In this document: positions 51,817 to 63,320 of the stretch, in pieces
Layout of the letters: each line of letters starts with the position of its first letter
How positions within the stretch are numbered: the first letter of the stretch is position 1
DNA from: Schistocephalus solidus
Taxonomy: Eukaryota > Platyhelminthes > Cestoda > Diphyllobothriidea > Diphyllobothriidae
Reading direction: 5' to 3'
Assembly: GCA_017591395.1 (NCBI GenBank)
Contig: WEDG01003251.1
Coordinates: forward strand, 1 to 64,000
DNA length: 64,000 bases
Program-made: the position numbers and the translations under genes
Notes under the pieces: model-generated
Seen by the model: the letters and a program-made list of their open reading frames with translations, nothing else
Databases searched by the model: none
Told to the model about the DNA's origin: nothing

Positions 51817-51823
51817 GCCAAGC

Positions 51824-52459
51824 ATTTTTAGTAAGGGAGTTTTTAACTCAGAACACGTAAGTAGACGTACTAATAGGCTTGTTTGCTTACAAGCATTGAT
51901 CCTTTGTGGTTCCGCTAACTAAAGGTACCTTTAACTGTTTAAGATTTTAAATTGTCGTACTTTTAATCCGTTTACTATTTTGAAGCATCTTGACCACTGT
52001 CACCACAACAATCACTACGCCGTCTTTTTATTTCTTCCTCTGGCACACACAGATAGATACTGGCAGGTCCTTTTGGTGAACATCATTGCAATGCGAAATA
52101 AGTTACGCAGGAATATGGACATGCTGAAAAAGAAGCCTTTGTTTAAGCGAAATATCCCACGGTTTCTGTATTCACAACAGTTTCCACGAATTTTGCATAC
52201 TGACTCAATTAAATTAATCTTTTGTTGAGGGAACTTGTAATGACTACATTCCGCAACCGGTCAATTCTGTATCCGACAGCGAGCAACTGTTCGTCCTTGC
52301 AGCCCTACCTGGTACCGAATCCCGGTTCCATTAAAGTAAGGGAAACTTAAAAACACAAACGGCATTTGTGTCAATCATTCCCCATTCCGAACTGCTATCA
52401 TTCCACAGGTTGTAGTTTTTCTCATGAATAACGCTATTTACTTTAAAACACTTAAAACT
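51824..52459. other. No supported gene
   Basis: AT-rich. A plus frame at 51980-52228 is open but unrecognised and has no splice context I would trust. Confidence 0.4.
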
Positions 52460-52565
52460 ATATTTAGTAGTCAGGAGTTTTTCTCATCTGGCTCCATTTT
52501 TGCCGTATATTTAGTTTGGCATTGCCTGTAAACTGGCATTTAGTATAAGTAATATTATCATTGGT
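52460..52565 (+). mobile_element. LINE D 3'-terminal stub (plus)
   Basis: GTCAGGAGTTTTTCTCATC, then GGCATTGCCTGTAAACTGGC, then TTTAGTATAAGTAATATT matches the sense-strand end of LINE D (reverse complement of 40620-40720). Half of the ENE-like element (GGAG plus U-tract) is visible. Confidence 0.55.
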
Positions 52566-52739
52566 AATCACCACGGACACCACGTTGGTCATGCACCAAC
52601 GCTTTTCCTACACGAAATAAAAAGCTCTCGAAGCAATATCAACGGCAGCTAACAAACTATGAATAACTTCGGCTATCTCCCACAACACAAACATCAACGA
52701 AAACGTTTTTCACTGGATCACTAAAGTGGCTATAAGCCT

Positions 52740-53880
52740 CTATGTGCAACTGCAACTGCTTTTATCTGAACAACAAACTCAACATTTATAAGGCAGTTGT
52801 CTTGTTTACTTTCATGTATGGAATGGAGAGCTTGGCCGTGTACTAGAAGCAAGCCAGGAATCGTTATCACTTTTTTCCTAGTTGTCTCGCAAAGCATACT
52901 GAGGCCGGGATGGTAAGGCAGAATTTTAATGTCTTCCACTTGTGGCATTCAAGCCGTTCAAGAGGTCACGTGATCATACTTCTCGAGTCCTCTCTGTGAT
53001 AGCCAATCACAGGCACCCACAAACTGCTAGAGGTCAATCAACTGATCAAGGATCCAGTTACTCATTTTCACATGACCTTTATTCATTCACGCCCCCATCA
53101 TCCTAGTGGAAAGACGCGCGCAGAGATCCCGAGCTGGCCGCATGTCAGGGACTCCGAACACCACTTAGTTTCTGTATATACAACGTTACTTCTACTAGTG
53201 TCTTTACCCTTCTTCTCCAAAATGGAACTGGACGTTAGGATTTTAGTCTCCTGAGTACAATCACTGCTTGGACCCTCAGGGGTTCCATACACTAAAGTTA
53301 TGACACAGACTGGAATCCTCACTTTCCAAGCCATGCTGCGGTTGCTGCAACTGTGATGGAGCTGCTACCTCAAGAGGATGGACGTCAAGCGATTACCTCA
53401 ACGACTCATTTACGAGGACTATGCTACGAGTGATCTCCGAAAAGGAGGACAAAAGGATGCTACGAGTATACACTGAAGACTACATCGTTTTTCAATAGGG
53501 TTTTCAAAGGCCATATATTACTCTTTTACAATTGGACTATCTCTCAAAGCCCTAAAGATCAATCTGAAGACCTGGGCTGACCTCACTTAGGATAGACCGA
53601 CCTGGAGAATAGAACTGAAGTCTAGAGCAGCAATCAATGAATCGAAATCGAATGACCACTGACAGGAGAAAAAGAGTGACTCTCATGCCCCATTCTACCA
53701 CGATTCACAACACTAACACCCAATCGCTTACAACATGCTTATGCTGCCATAGAACCTTCCGCATGCGATTCGGCCATGTCGGGCATCTTTGAAGCAAATA
53801 CCTCAAAAACCAGAAACCGGAAGAATGGCGGGCTTTTGAATTTGAGCCACCATTTTGTTTGCTCTCCATTCAAAAGGAAA
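52740..53880 (+). pseudogene. RTE-like LINE relic (RT thumb and C-terminus)
   Basis: Mixed frames recover RTE landmarks in order: KLNIYKAVVLFTFMYGMESL (RTE consensus-like LYKAVVLTTLLYGxETW), then after about 300 bp of foreign or decayed text TGILTFQAMLRLLQL, RLPQRLIYEDY, INLKTWADL, DRPTWRIELKSRAAINES, and a terminal zinc finger CLCCHRTFRMRFGHVGHL. Stops and shifts throughout. RTE elements of flatworms carry just such C2H2-like tails. Confidence 0.75.
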
Positions 53881-54051
53881 TTTTATGTAACTGTATAAAG
53901 CGCTACCTATTTTTCTTTGATATCCTGATCTTTTTATGCCCATTTGTTCGTCTGAACTATGGTTATTAGGTCATCTCTACAGTACGCTAGCACCTTTTTT
54001 GAATGCACGCAAACTGAAAAATTAACCAAATAATTTCCAAGATGCCAGTTT
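53881..54051. other. Spacer
   Basis: AT-rich, with nothing recognised. Confidence 0.4.
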
Positions 54052-54990
54052 TTGCACTTTTTGCCAATATGTCGGATTTTTGATCCTCCCGTACGTACTT
54101 CATCACGTTTTTATCAACAAAAGCCTTCGCAGCGGAAAAAACACTTCAGAGGTTGGCAAATCGCCTTAAATCTTCACACTCTAAAAAATCAGACACATCT
54201 CCATTCTCTGAAGGATGTCCTGGATCATGTCTCAGCTTGGTCATCAGATAATGGTCTTCAACTCAAGCATGAGAAACCTGTCCAATGTGTTTTTCCCCTG
54301 CGATGCTCCCATAGTTCTGAACCCTAAGCCGTCCTTCCCAGCGAGGTATCCTCTTTCCGGTACCTTGGCATTACTCTGATATACCATCTTTCATCATCCC
54401 AACAAAGTGATACACGTTTTACGAAAATTCGTAAACTTCTATATTATATCCGTCGTTTACCTTCCTATCACACACCTCAAGCCCTTATCTGGCGATTTAA
54501 AGAGGCATGTATTCTTCCCCTCATCCTTTATTGTTCTCCCATGATTTTTCCAGCGTTGCTTCAAAAGGATTGGTTGATGTTAAAACGTATCCTCCGAATA
54601 CTCTCTTCTGCTGCTGGTGCTTCTTATACTGTTTTAGTGGATTTGATAACACAACGGCACTTCACAACCGTCAAACAATTTGCTGGGCGAATACTTTATG
54701 ATGCTACCCATCTCCTGCACTCTCAGGAGATTGCCGGTCCAATGCGCCAAGGCTTTCATCATATAACTGGCCGTAAATCGGCATATCAGTGCTCTGTTTT
54801 GCCATTTCTAGCAAGCTACCTTACATGTGAAGAGACTGAAATACAGAAGCTGAGATTAAAACTGTCTCCTCAACTAGATGTCCATTTGTAACTCTTTGAT
54901 TCTTGCATAGTATGTTAAATTTTCATATTCTCTTAGTAAATTGAGCCATTTCTTTTTTGAAAATTTTAAATGATACTTCAAAATAAAGCC
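54052..54990 (+). pseudogene. CR1-like RT C-terminal relic
   Basis: Two or three frames read VLDHVSAWSSDNGLQLKHEK, then FRYLGITLIYHLSSS, RKLLYYIRRLPSYHTPQALI, WRFKEACILPLILYCSPMIF, PALLQKDWLMLKRILRILSS and TAYQ-like SAYQCSVLPFLASYL to a stop at 54891. This is the post-YADD thumb and C-terminal region of a CR1-type RT, different from families A, C, D and E. Resemblance to schistosome SR1/pido-type elements is from memory. A late AATAAAG with a (CT)n run at 54982-55004 may mark its end. Confidence 0.7.
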
Positions 54991-55009
54991 TCTTTCTCTC
55001 TCTCATGTT

Positions 55010-55740
55010 CACCCCAGCAATGGTGATCATATTTCTGAAGCCACGCCACCTCCTAGCATCGTCACTGCCATTATCCCTGGCACAACTTTCGCTTCAATGA
55101 CGATGACAACGATGACCGCCACTAAGTCTCCATACTCCCACAACCGGTCAGAGCATCTCCAATGCCCCATCAATCAGTTCCCTTACCACCACCTCCATCA
55201 CCAACCCTGGGGACTGGAGCCTTACCTTTTTTTATCGCAATCACGCATTTACTTCACAAATATGCCTAGTCGAATACTTGCGAATCCATTGCACTCTGAC
55301 CGATGGAATAATGCCAGGAGCTCCGGCATGAAAACAGAATTCATTGCAAAATGCACGTCAACCACACGTTTTATATGCGGCAACTCCCATCTTCAGTATA
55401 AACGATTCCCCATTCACCAGTACGATAACGTCTAGCTACATCCACCTGAAAATATCCCGCCCTCATTTCCATCGTGCAAATGGATCACGTTTCGGTTTGT
55501 TCAGTCATTTGTGATTTCATTACACAGAGACTGGTGAACAAGTGTCAGGAGCACCAACATACACTCATCGCACTCAACTCAAAGCCTAATAGCCGACGTG
55601 CATTCAGCTATCGCATAGAACTATTCAGCTTTATGCAACTCCTTGAAAAGCTGTGGTAAAACAATACGGACCACTCCATCACACAGAAACACGCCCACTA
55701 TCACACACCTGATGCATATAATGGGAATACCTTAGGTAAG
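55010..55740 (+). pseudogene. RTE C-terminal zinc-finger tail relic
   Basis: Across frames the sequence reads a Pro/Thr-rich linker, then HAFTSQICLVEYLRIHCT (compare RTFTSRIGLVGHLRIHCT of flatworm RTE tails), RWNNARSSG, HFHRANGSRFGLFSHL and YTETGEQVSGAPTYTHR. Two or three degenerate C2H2 units are visible with the RTE spacer TETGEPVPGAPTYT-like text. It belongs to a different insertion from the one at 52.7-53.9 kb. Confidence 0.65.
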
Positions 55741-56229
55741 TGAGAAGTGCGTTTCTCAGTTCCATCTCTATTTTGTCCTTCTGTTACATGTGGGATCCGA
55801 GCCTTAGACTATCTCGGTGCAATAAATGCCATGGTTTGAAAAATTTCGAATGGTCAGGATAAATTGGCCCTCGAAATTACTCTAGCGTGTTCGTGTGGAG
55901 GGGCCAACCGGCGAACTGAGAGTTCGGCTGTAGTGGCTCCTTCGTCTGTTATCTGCAGGGCATTCCAACTCTTTGGGATATAAACCAGTATATTTACATG
56001 CTTTGCTGCAATTTTTCACCACCTGCACCCTATCCAGACTCTGGTCTTCTAGACTTGGTGATGACACCGAGTCTATATGGGGGATGAGAGCTTGAAGAAG
56101 ATTTAGCTAACTATACTTTCACTTAAAACTAAACCACCTGCAATTCACCATCCCTGCAACACTATGCTGTACGGCATACAAAGGACCTCGTCAAAATCAG
56201 CGGTCGAAGATTCACGTCATCTTTTAAAA
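55741..56229. other. No supported gene
   Basis: Nothing recognisable on either strand. Confidence 0.4.
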
Positions 56230-56448
56230 TTAAACCTAAAAATTTTGCACTTCTCTGTTTGTTATCTTCCTTTTCAAAATGAAACCTGTACAGACACGTA
56301 TATTACATCAGTTTTCGTCATTATAGTGTTCCTGTTAGTTGCCTTCTTCCTAATGCTTAACTTGAATTTAATATACATGCGGCTTCTAACTGTTACGAAA
56401 CACAAAACAGGTATCGCTAAAAAATGTGTAGTGCCTATCAGTCTGTAA
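56230..56448 (+). other. Candidate terminal exon with one membrane segment
   Basis: An open frame encodes ITSVFVIIVFLLVAFFLMLN and LNLIYMRLLTVTKHKTGIAK before a stop at 56446-56448. The stop overlaps an AATAAA signal (GTAATAAAAG), and a pyrimidine-rich stretch with CAG at 56298-56300 could be an acceptor. One transmembrane helix and a basic tail are plausible. AT-rich DNA often gives such hydrophobic frames, so support is weak. Confidence 0.25.
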
Positions 56449-57044
56449 TAAAAGATGCGATACCCTGAAGTAACGTGTACTTCAAATCAAAGTGAAAGCC
56501 AAAGTTGGGTTTTATGGAACTATCTATGAATATTCAAGAATACACGAGGTACAAACCTCGGCAGTTGATACCTGTATACAACAAAGAAGTTGGCTGAATT
56601 CTGCGCCTGACCCTCGACAATAAAACGTGCATATACAAAAGGATACATCACAATTTTTCAGGACAGATTTTCAACAAAAGTTAGATCGTCAGTGTCCAGA
56701 ACAAAGTCAAAAATTGGCCAAACAAAGATATCATGTTCATATGTTTAAGGGAAAACGGAGACGGAAGGGAATAAAGTGAACGTGCATAAGATATAATTTA
56801 ATGGAAACCAGACGTGGAAAATTTCCAAACTTTTTCAATAGAAGATTACACTGTCTGTATGTCTGACTGACGAACGTTCGCGGAAGAACTTATATTTCGT
56901 ATGATTATGGGTTGTGAATTAATTTTTGAATTTAATTTTGACAGCGTCGTGTTCAATATTAAAAAGCACTATTTAGCGTCAGGGCTGACTGTTACAAAAA
57001 ATTAACTGATAATTGACTTCACTGCTGTGTAGAATGCTCTTTCT
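56449..57044. other. No supported gene
   Basis: AT-rich; nothing recognised. Confidence 0.4.
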
Positions 57045-57640
57045 AGCCTCCAGTAGGGGATCGAGCTGACAGTGTAAAAAACTCCTGATTGTTCTTTATA
57101 GTGTTTTTAGGAGAAAAAACTGCAGCTTAATGAACGGATTAAAGTTCAGGTTAGGGAAGTATTGACACAGGTGCACGGTGTAGTACTTCTCCTTTCATTG
57201 TTGTGAATCAGTTATTCTGTACTAGCAGCAGGTATTCCGGTGAACGGCTGCTCGCTGTCAACTGAGGAATAACCCGATTACGGAATGCAGAGCCAGCAAT
57301 ATTGCCTTCAGCGTGAAGTCTGGCACCAGATTCAGAGTCCGTGGACGCCATCAGCACGGAAGAGAGCTTCCAGAGAATCAGCACCCTACATTTGTGGAAG
57401 GTATCCTGGATTTAGAAAACTAGTGAGAGCTCTCGTAAACAAAGGATAGTTTTGCTGAATTTTAATAATTCTGGGTAGTATATTCAGATTGCTTTAGCGT
57501 TTACCGAAAAAAACTGATGGTATCTAACGGTGCATGCCAAAGAAAGAAATAAAAATACATCTCGATGACTGGTGCGCCGAGAGTGGTCGAGTTGTCTCAG
57601 GGATGTAAGGGGGTTAAAGGTAAGACTGTTTAAAAGTTAG
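57045..57640 (-). mobile_element. LINE D4, 3' UTR fragment
   Basis: This matches the D1/D2 3' region: GAGCTGACAGTGTAAAAAAC, CCGTGGACGCCATCAGCACG, GAGAGCTCTCGTAAACAAAG, ACATCTCGATGACTGGTGCG. It is more diverged and contains no RT. The left end near 57045 lacks a clear tail. Confidence 0.8.
57064..57128 (-). promoter_or_regulatory. ENE-like 3' UTR element (LINE D4)
   Basis: Sense: AAGCTGCAGT, T6, CTCC ... GGAG, T6, ACACTGTCAGCT. The outer helices AAGCTG/CAGCT and CAGT/ACTG and both U-tracts survive despite the age of this copy. Confidence 0.6.
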
Positions 57641-58293
57641 ATTATAATGGTGATGATTATAGCATAATCTCTATCACCTATATCCCGGTGGCACGAAGAT
57701 AGAGAGATAATATGAAAACACTGTACATATGTAGTCCTGTTAGGAAAAAAAAGTAAACTAAGGGGTCAAATTAAATTACGCGTGCCCTCCTTTCTACTTA
57801 CGAAGATTCTGCTATAAGCTAAAAGCTGCTTATATTAAAATTAACAAGAAGATACTCGTAGAAATATACACTACGATAAAGGTTATTTATGAATTATTAA
57901 CTTCTCTACTGCCTTCAATTTTAGCCTGCATACGTGTGTTTACATTTATCAGGGGAACTAATTATCTAAACACCGCACAAAATGAATTTTCACCCATCGT
58001 TCTATCTAGGCATTGGGCGTTATCTTACAATTTAGGCACGGAAACCACTAGATAGGTATATTCCCAATAGCAGAATAAAGCATTCTACTAGTTTTCTTTT
58101 CAATGTCAGGAAATGTAATCGTTCTTTCACCACATACCTCATATATTTCTGCGTACAGTAATTTCTTTGCGGAAGGTAACTCTGCCCAGTTGTCGGTGGC
58201 CGCGATAACGGGTATTGTTTTTGGAGGTACGTTAAGTTATCTTTTACAACTGATATCAACTACACTTTGATACTTTTCAGCCAGTAAACGATA
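57641..58293. other. No supported gene
   Basis: AT-rich; nothing recognised. Confidence 0.4.
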
Positions 58294-58341
58294 CTTCGCC
58301 TGCTAATTACCTTTATCGATAAAGATAATTATCAGACGAAG
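58294..58341. repeat. 48-bp imperfect palindrome
   Basis: Centred on CTTTATCGATAAAG (58311-58324, perfect), symmetry extends to CTTCG/CGAAG at the ends with 21 of 24 base pairs matching. It may be a foldback or MITE remnant or a cruciform-prone site. Confidence 0.7.
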
Positions 58342-59091
58342 ATTGGATCCCATAACCTAACCTGTACATACTCATAAAATTTCATCTAGAATATGCGTTC
58401 GCCAGCAGGAATTCACATATTTCTACCGTCTTTCTATTTGTTTTCTGAAGTTATTTTTTTAATATTCGAAGCTCACCAGAGCCTGAATCGGTCCCATGTG
58501 TAAGCGAATATATTTTTATTTTTCCGCTAAATAAATGTCCAGTGGGTCTTAAATTGTCAATTTATCCCGAAAATAATGAGAGTATGCCGTGGAAAATTAT
58601 ACCTGGGTTTTTTGTTTAACACAATAGCCATGTTTTCCTCTAATACATTTTAAGTTGTGCATCAACCCTTCCCGTTAGATAGACAGCTCATTTTATGTGC
58701 ATGCCAATGGCATAAGGTTATTTCGAAAACGATCTCAATCGAAAAATTCCATTCAAACTTTAAAATATTGATATGTAAATGGCCTGAAAATAGTCCATCG
58801 CTGGTCGTCCGCACAATTCACCCTGAAACACTATGGTGGTCGAGCCGGGCTTCCTTACGATGGTGCAGGTTGCTTGCGTACATGATTGAGCAAGGGTTAA
58901 AGTTATATGAGATCCACTTGTCAGTTTATAAGATTGCACGTTGATTCTTTGAACACTTTTCCCAAAGCTGTCATACGATCTTTTCAGTCGTTTGGTGATC
59001 GCTGACCCAATATCAAATAACCTTGCCTTGCCGTTTGCATGCCAACTTGCAAAGACTTCTGCATATTTAGCATTAACATATAACCTCGTAT
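58342..59091. other. No supported gene
   Basis: AT-rich; nothing recognised. The plus frame at 58657-58944 is open but unrecognised. Confidence 0.4.
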
Positions 59092-59420
59092 GCTTTTAAG
59101 TCGTAAAGAATTTTTTCATTGATGCCCTTTAAACTAAGAGATAGATGCTGATCTCGTTCTTGAAACGTGTAGGAAATGCGCTTATCGAAGTCATCGGTTG
59201 TTATTCGACCAGAGCATGTGATTAAGGAAGCCTAGTGCAATGTTTAATGGAAATATATGTAAACTACCAGCTGATTGCAGAAACAATCTTCCAACATTCG
59301 GCATATAGCTACCGGAAATCCGTTGGCGACCGTAGGGGCTGGTCTGCTAAATTTAAGGAACGCTGACTCCATGCCTCGCCAGTGTTTGTCGGCCGCTGAA
59401 TTGCCAGCGCCTCCAACTCA
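59092..59420 (-). pseudogene. DUF4806-like domain relic 2
   Basis: The minus strand reads GNSAADKHWRGMESAFLKFS and NGFPVAICRMLEDCFCNQLV, then after stops ASLITCSGRITTDDFDKRIS, YTFQERDQHLSLSLKGINEK and ILYDLKAYEVIC. The block TDDFDKRI..FQER..LKAYEVI aligns in order with TDDFVKRI..FQER..GSKFHEVI of relic 1 at 43 kb. It is more decayed: three stops and a rearranged middle. It shows the DUF4806-like sequence is repeated locally, 16 kb apart. Confidence 0.5.
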
Positions 59421-62400
59421 TGTTAATGCTAATGCGTCTGTCATTGGCTTGCAATTGGAGTTTCTAGTTTAAAGGATGCCAATGCCATTTTTTGCCCTTG
59501 TTTACAAGATCCTCTCCATTTCATTCAACTGTAAATTTGATAGCAGCTTTGGGAAGCCTGCAGAAGATCTTATAGGAAACATTACATCTTACCACCGACA
59601 CCGAAACAGTCACAGTGGGAAGTTTCAGATGACTCCTGAATACGTCCGGTATTATTCTTTACTTCAATCAAAAACAGCGTAACTTATTGTAACTAACTGG
59701 CGATAAAATGCCTTGCCGGTTAACCGATAGATCGCTCTATCCAATGTAGATTATCGCTACATTTATGGATACCTACGAGGCGATAAGTGGCTTATAAGGG
59801 TAGTTACAAACGCACAGGAAAAAGCAGAGGAAGCTCACATATTTCATTGGTTGCTCAGTCACTATGACCGATTTCTCTGCTGTGCTTACGAAGCCCCCAC
59901 TATGTGAACTGTGAGTTCATGGGTCTCCCGAAAGCTTTTAAATTGCTCAACTTCATGTAACTGGTTTTCTGATAAACAATGGACATACTACATGAACATG
60001 GCTGAAAAGTTTTACACCCTACATTGCCGCCAATTGTTACATTTTACACCATTAAAAAGAAGCCCCTCTCGATTAGTCAACTTAAGCAGGGATTTTATAG
60101 AATTCAAAGAATACTTTACGAAGAAGTTCCATTTGCTCAGATAGAAGGTTCTGCAATGATATTGTATGTAGTCGAGGTCAACAACATATAACCCGTGGAA
60201 CGTGTCTTACAGGAATTAGTGGCCATAAGAGTTACACGGGTGGGGAGTTAACACTCAGGCTTCTAACCTTAAACCCAACAACCGAACCGAAAAACGCCTA
60301 TTTAAATGAGTATAGTAAGGAGTCTTGCATAGCAAACCCACGCCAACTACATACATCACCATACCGTGTGTTCTATACATATAATATCCTATTGCTTGTG
60401 CCTGATATGATTTCCCGGCGAAGGTTTCCTGTGATCATACAATTTGTATTGTCCATTGCTTTCGTATCGACCTGGGAGGGCTTCCGAACTCAATATGCCG
60501 TGTTTAGTTACCTCCACGTCTCATCTATCTGTCTGCACAGAGTTCGTGCCCAGATATCTTTAAAATGGAAAGACAAAAAGAAATCAAGGGCACCTTAACG
60601 CTCAACAAAATAAAAGTTTTATGTTTAAATAGTGGCAAAGATGGTTTGTAATAACGTATGCTAACAGTTCCATTTTCCGGACTGGATACTAATATTAAAG
60701 TATTTAGTAAAGTTTAAAAATATAATAAGAAATAATTCCAGCTACAAAAGCAACGCCGAAATACTAGTTGAACTGCCTGAACTCGTTCGTTCTGCATGAC
60801 ACAAAGGTGTTTCTTTCATATGTAAAAAATATCGAATATTTTAGTTTTATTTGATTTTACCGAAATGAGATGCTTACATTTGCTTACTTCTAAATCTCTA
60901 GTTTGGAGATTGACCTTTCGAGCTTGGATTTGGTAATCATAAAACAATTTTTGGAAAACAGGCAATTTGAACTTATTTATTCATGCGAAAGTAGCTAGAC
61001 TGTGCAGTTTCACAACTCTTATTCTCTCCGTAATTTGATTCATACCAACTCCAACCCTATGTCTTCTTAGGCGGTTTAACGGACACTCTTCCGTTGCATC
61101 TATCCCTGTAAATTCCTAAAATCACAGGTACCTTCGATACATAGATTAATTTCCTCCGGATAATCAAAATAAACAATTCTCGTCTGTAAATGATGTTTTG
61201 TGTTCTTCAACTTCGCATCACACGGCTAGCCGGAACCGCATGGTACTTGTTTGGCAAATTTGCATTTAAAACTCCTTAAAAATGTAATTTTTTATTTCTT
61301 TACATGTAACAGAACATTTTCCTTGTAAGCCTAGCTTTCAGTTTCATATTAATCTGCATCTAAGGCTTTACCCGCATGAATGATTTTTTGGCTAGAACTC
61401 GTGATTCTATATTCATTTAATTCATCAATTCATTCCTTTTCATTACTTCTACCACGTAAATTTACATTTTGTTTTCTTTTAATCATCAATGGAATCAATA
61501 TGCATTCTTTTGGCAGAAATATCATATAGGTATGCCAATACAAAATGCTGTTCATGCGTTCCTATTGGTGAAGCCTGCGCTTCAACAGATGGAAACTGTA
61601 GTGTTTTGTCTTGTTTTTGCGGCATTGGCGGGAACCATCAAATTTATTTGATCTAAGTGGAAGGTAAATCAGAAAATGCTTACACAATTTGCCGCCTTCT
61701 TTCAATTTTTTTGGGAAAATATATTTTATAATGAACGTCCCGAAGAATTTTTTTATCAGATTTGTTGGCCTCCAGTATGGCCTGTGTCTAGACGCATATT
61801 TACTCAGACAATTCATTGATGAGCAGTGCGATACGCATGTTGAGGCATGATCAGTTTCCTGTCGTTTAAGAAATTACCCTTCCGGTATTATTTTAAGCTT
61901 GTTCTTTCTTCTTAGGTAAAATAAGATGGGCTATGTCATTTTCTTTGTATATGTATTTGCGCATGCAATTAGCATATGGGCTGAAAATTCTAATTAAAAC
62001 CAGAGAGTAATTGTGAATTCTGAAAAAAGGGGGCTAGCAGGTCTAAATGTTACTAGAGGAGGATAACTGAAGTGATTATGGTTATTTCATTTATTTTAAT
62101 TTATAAATTATATGCAGTCTATCAAACTGAAGTACCGAAGGTTAATTAATTTGTCGTTGTTTTTCGACGATCGGGTACAGGACTCACTCGTCCCGTTGTG
62201 GCTTGGGGTTTACTCTTGACTGAGCCATGTGCTTGGACTGTTTAGTCAAGGCTTTACTAGTCATCTGTCTAGTTGATTTCATTTTGATGTCAAAAGAAGG
62301 AATATCTCCATGTTTAAGCCTCGTCTCTGAACACAGAGTTGACAATATTCCCTTTGCTTGGAAGGAATTTTTTAGCTAGTCATTGTTTGTACCGCCTTAT

Positions 62401-62784
62401 AAATGGGCGCAGAGGGTATTTTCAATTTTTAATTTTCCTGTGGGCATACAAAAGTCATGAATCCTTTGTTCAGGTATTCATTTAAATTGGATTTTTACGT
62501 GGTTCTATATTATGCCTCACATATGTCCCAGTTCCCTTGTCCGGGTAGTTGAATTCAAACACAAACTATCCATTCAACTCTGTATTACATGTTGAGAGCT
62601 AGTCCTGCCCCTGATTTTTTTCTCTTAATTACAATCATTGCAAAATAGTCTTGATCGAGTGACGTTTTGGGCTTTGAGAAGTATCTGGTACCATGCATTT
62701 ATTTTTCTGACCTTCGGTCCGTGTGATATTGTTCCGGAAAAACCATCTACTTTACCTTGCGCTTTTCAAAGCTTCACATGGAAC
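59421..62784. other. No supported gene; probably intronic
   Basis: 3.4 kb of AT-rich sequence with short chance frames only. Because a spliced last exon follows on the plus strand, at least the right part should be intron of that gene. I could not identify other exons. Confidence 0.45.
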
Positions 62785-62802
62785 CGTTTTTTGCTTTTTA
62801 AG
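62785..62802 (+). promoter_or_regulatory. 3' splice acceptor of the neurexin-like last exon
   Basis: A pyrimidine tract (CGTTTTTTGCTTTTTAAG) runs directly into AG at 62801-62802. Coding similarity begins at once downstream. Confidence 0.65.
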
Positions 62803-62993
62803 TACTGGCTGCTGTCCTCCTCATAATTGCAATTTTGCTGATTGCCTACTGCTGTTGTCGTCGAAATTCTGGATATCAGAGCGCCTATGACACTGAAGAG
62901 GCCTTGGGCAATGCTAACGTCAAATCCGCGGACTACGCTCTTCGACAAAAGGCTAACGGCCACCCTGACGTCAAACCCGAACTCTTCATTTGA
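62803..62993 (+). CDS. Neurexin IV/CASPR-like protein, last coding exon
   Basis: The exon starts in phase 1 after the acceptor and reads LAAVLLIIAILLIAYCCCRR, a single transmembrane helix with a Cys/Arg stop-transfer end. The cytoplasmic tail has SGYQSAYDTEEALGN and NVKSADYALRQ, and ends HPDVKPELFI before TGA at 62991. In neurexin IV/CASPR proteins the juxtamembrane GxYxTxEAxG segment binds band 4.1 proteins, SADxA follows, and the last residues (EYFI/EWLI type) bind PDZ domains; all three are visible here. Such proteins build septate-type junctions and neural contacts. The ectodomain exons were not found; they must lie upstream, possibly beyond the window. A neurexin or syndecan-like protein is the alternative. 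Confidence 0.68.
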
Positions 62994-63260
62994 CCTTCGC
63001 TCCAGATTCCATAATCACAGAAACTAGTCACATGTTATTATCCGTGTACTCCTCGTTATTTTCTTTTGTTCGCCGCTAAGTGTTCAACTTGAAACCATCT
63101 ATTAGACAACTTACTTTGTATATTTTACTCCATCGCCTCCCCCCCCCCCCGCTGTGGTTGCACGTATCATCGATCCTTCTTTGTGCCTGAAACAGTTTTC
63201 ATTAGTGATATTTTCTACCTTCTAAAAGCATGATGTGAGATGGGCAATGCTGACAAAGTA
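62994..63260 (+). other. Probable 3' UTR of the neurexin-like gene
   Basis: Sequence after the stop. It contains a C12 homopolymer at 63139-63150. No canonical AATAAA is seen within 500 bp, so the true 3' end is uncertain. Confidence 0.4.
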
Positions 63261-63320
63261 AACACCTTTTACTCGGACTTAGCTTAATTTATCTACTGGG
63301 TTTGACTTGGCTTGCGACAG

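Noticed and set aside
52960..53295. A DNA transposon inside the RTE relic
   Set aside because: About 300 bp of non-RTE text is present, but terminal inverted repeats and a target duplication are not convincing.
60368..60598. Possible exon with a hydrophobic segment and basic tail
   Set aside because: No acceptor or donor of quality and no family resemblance.
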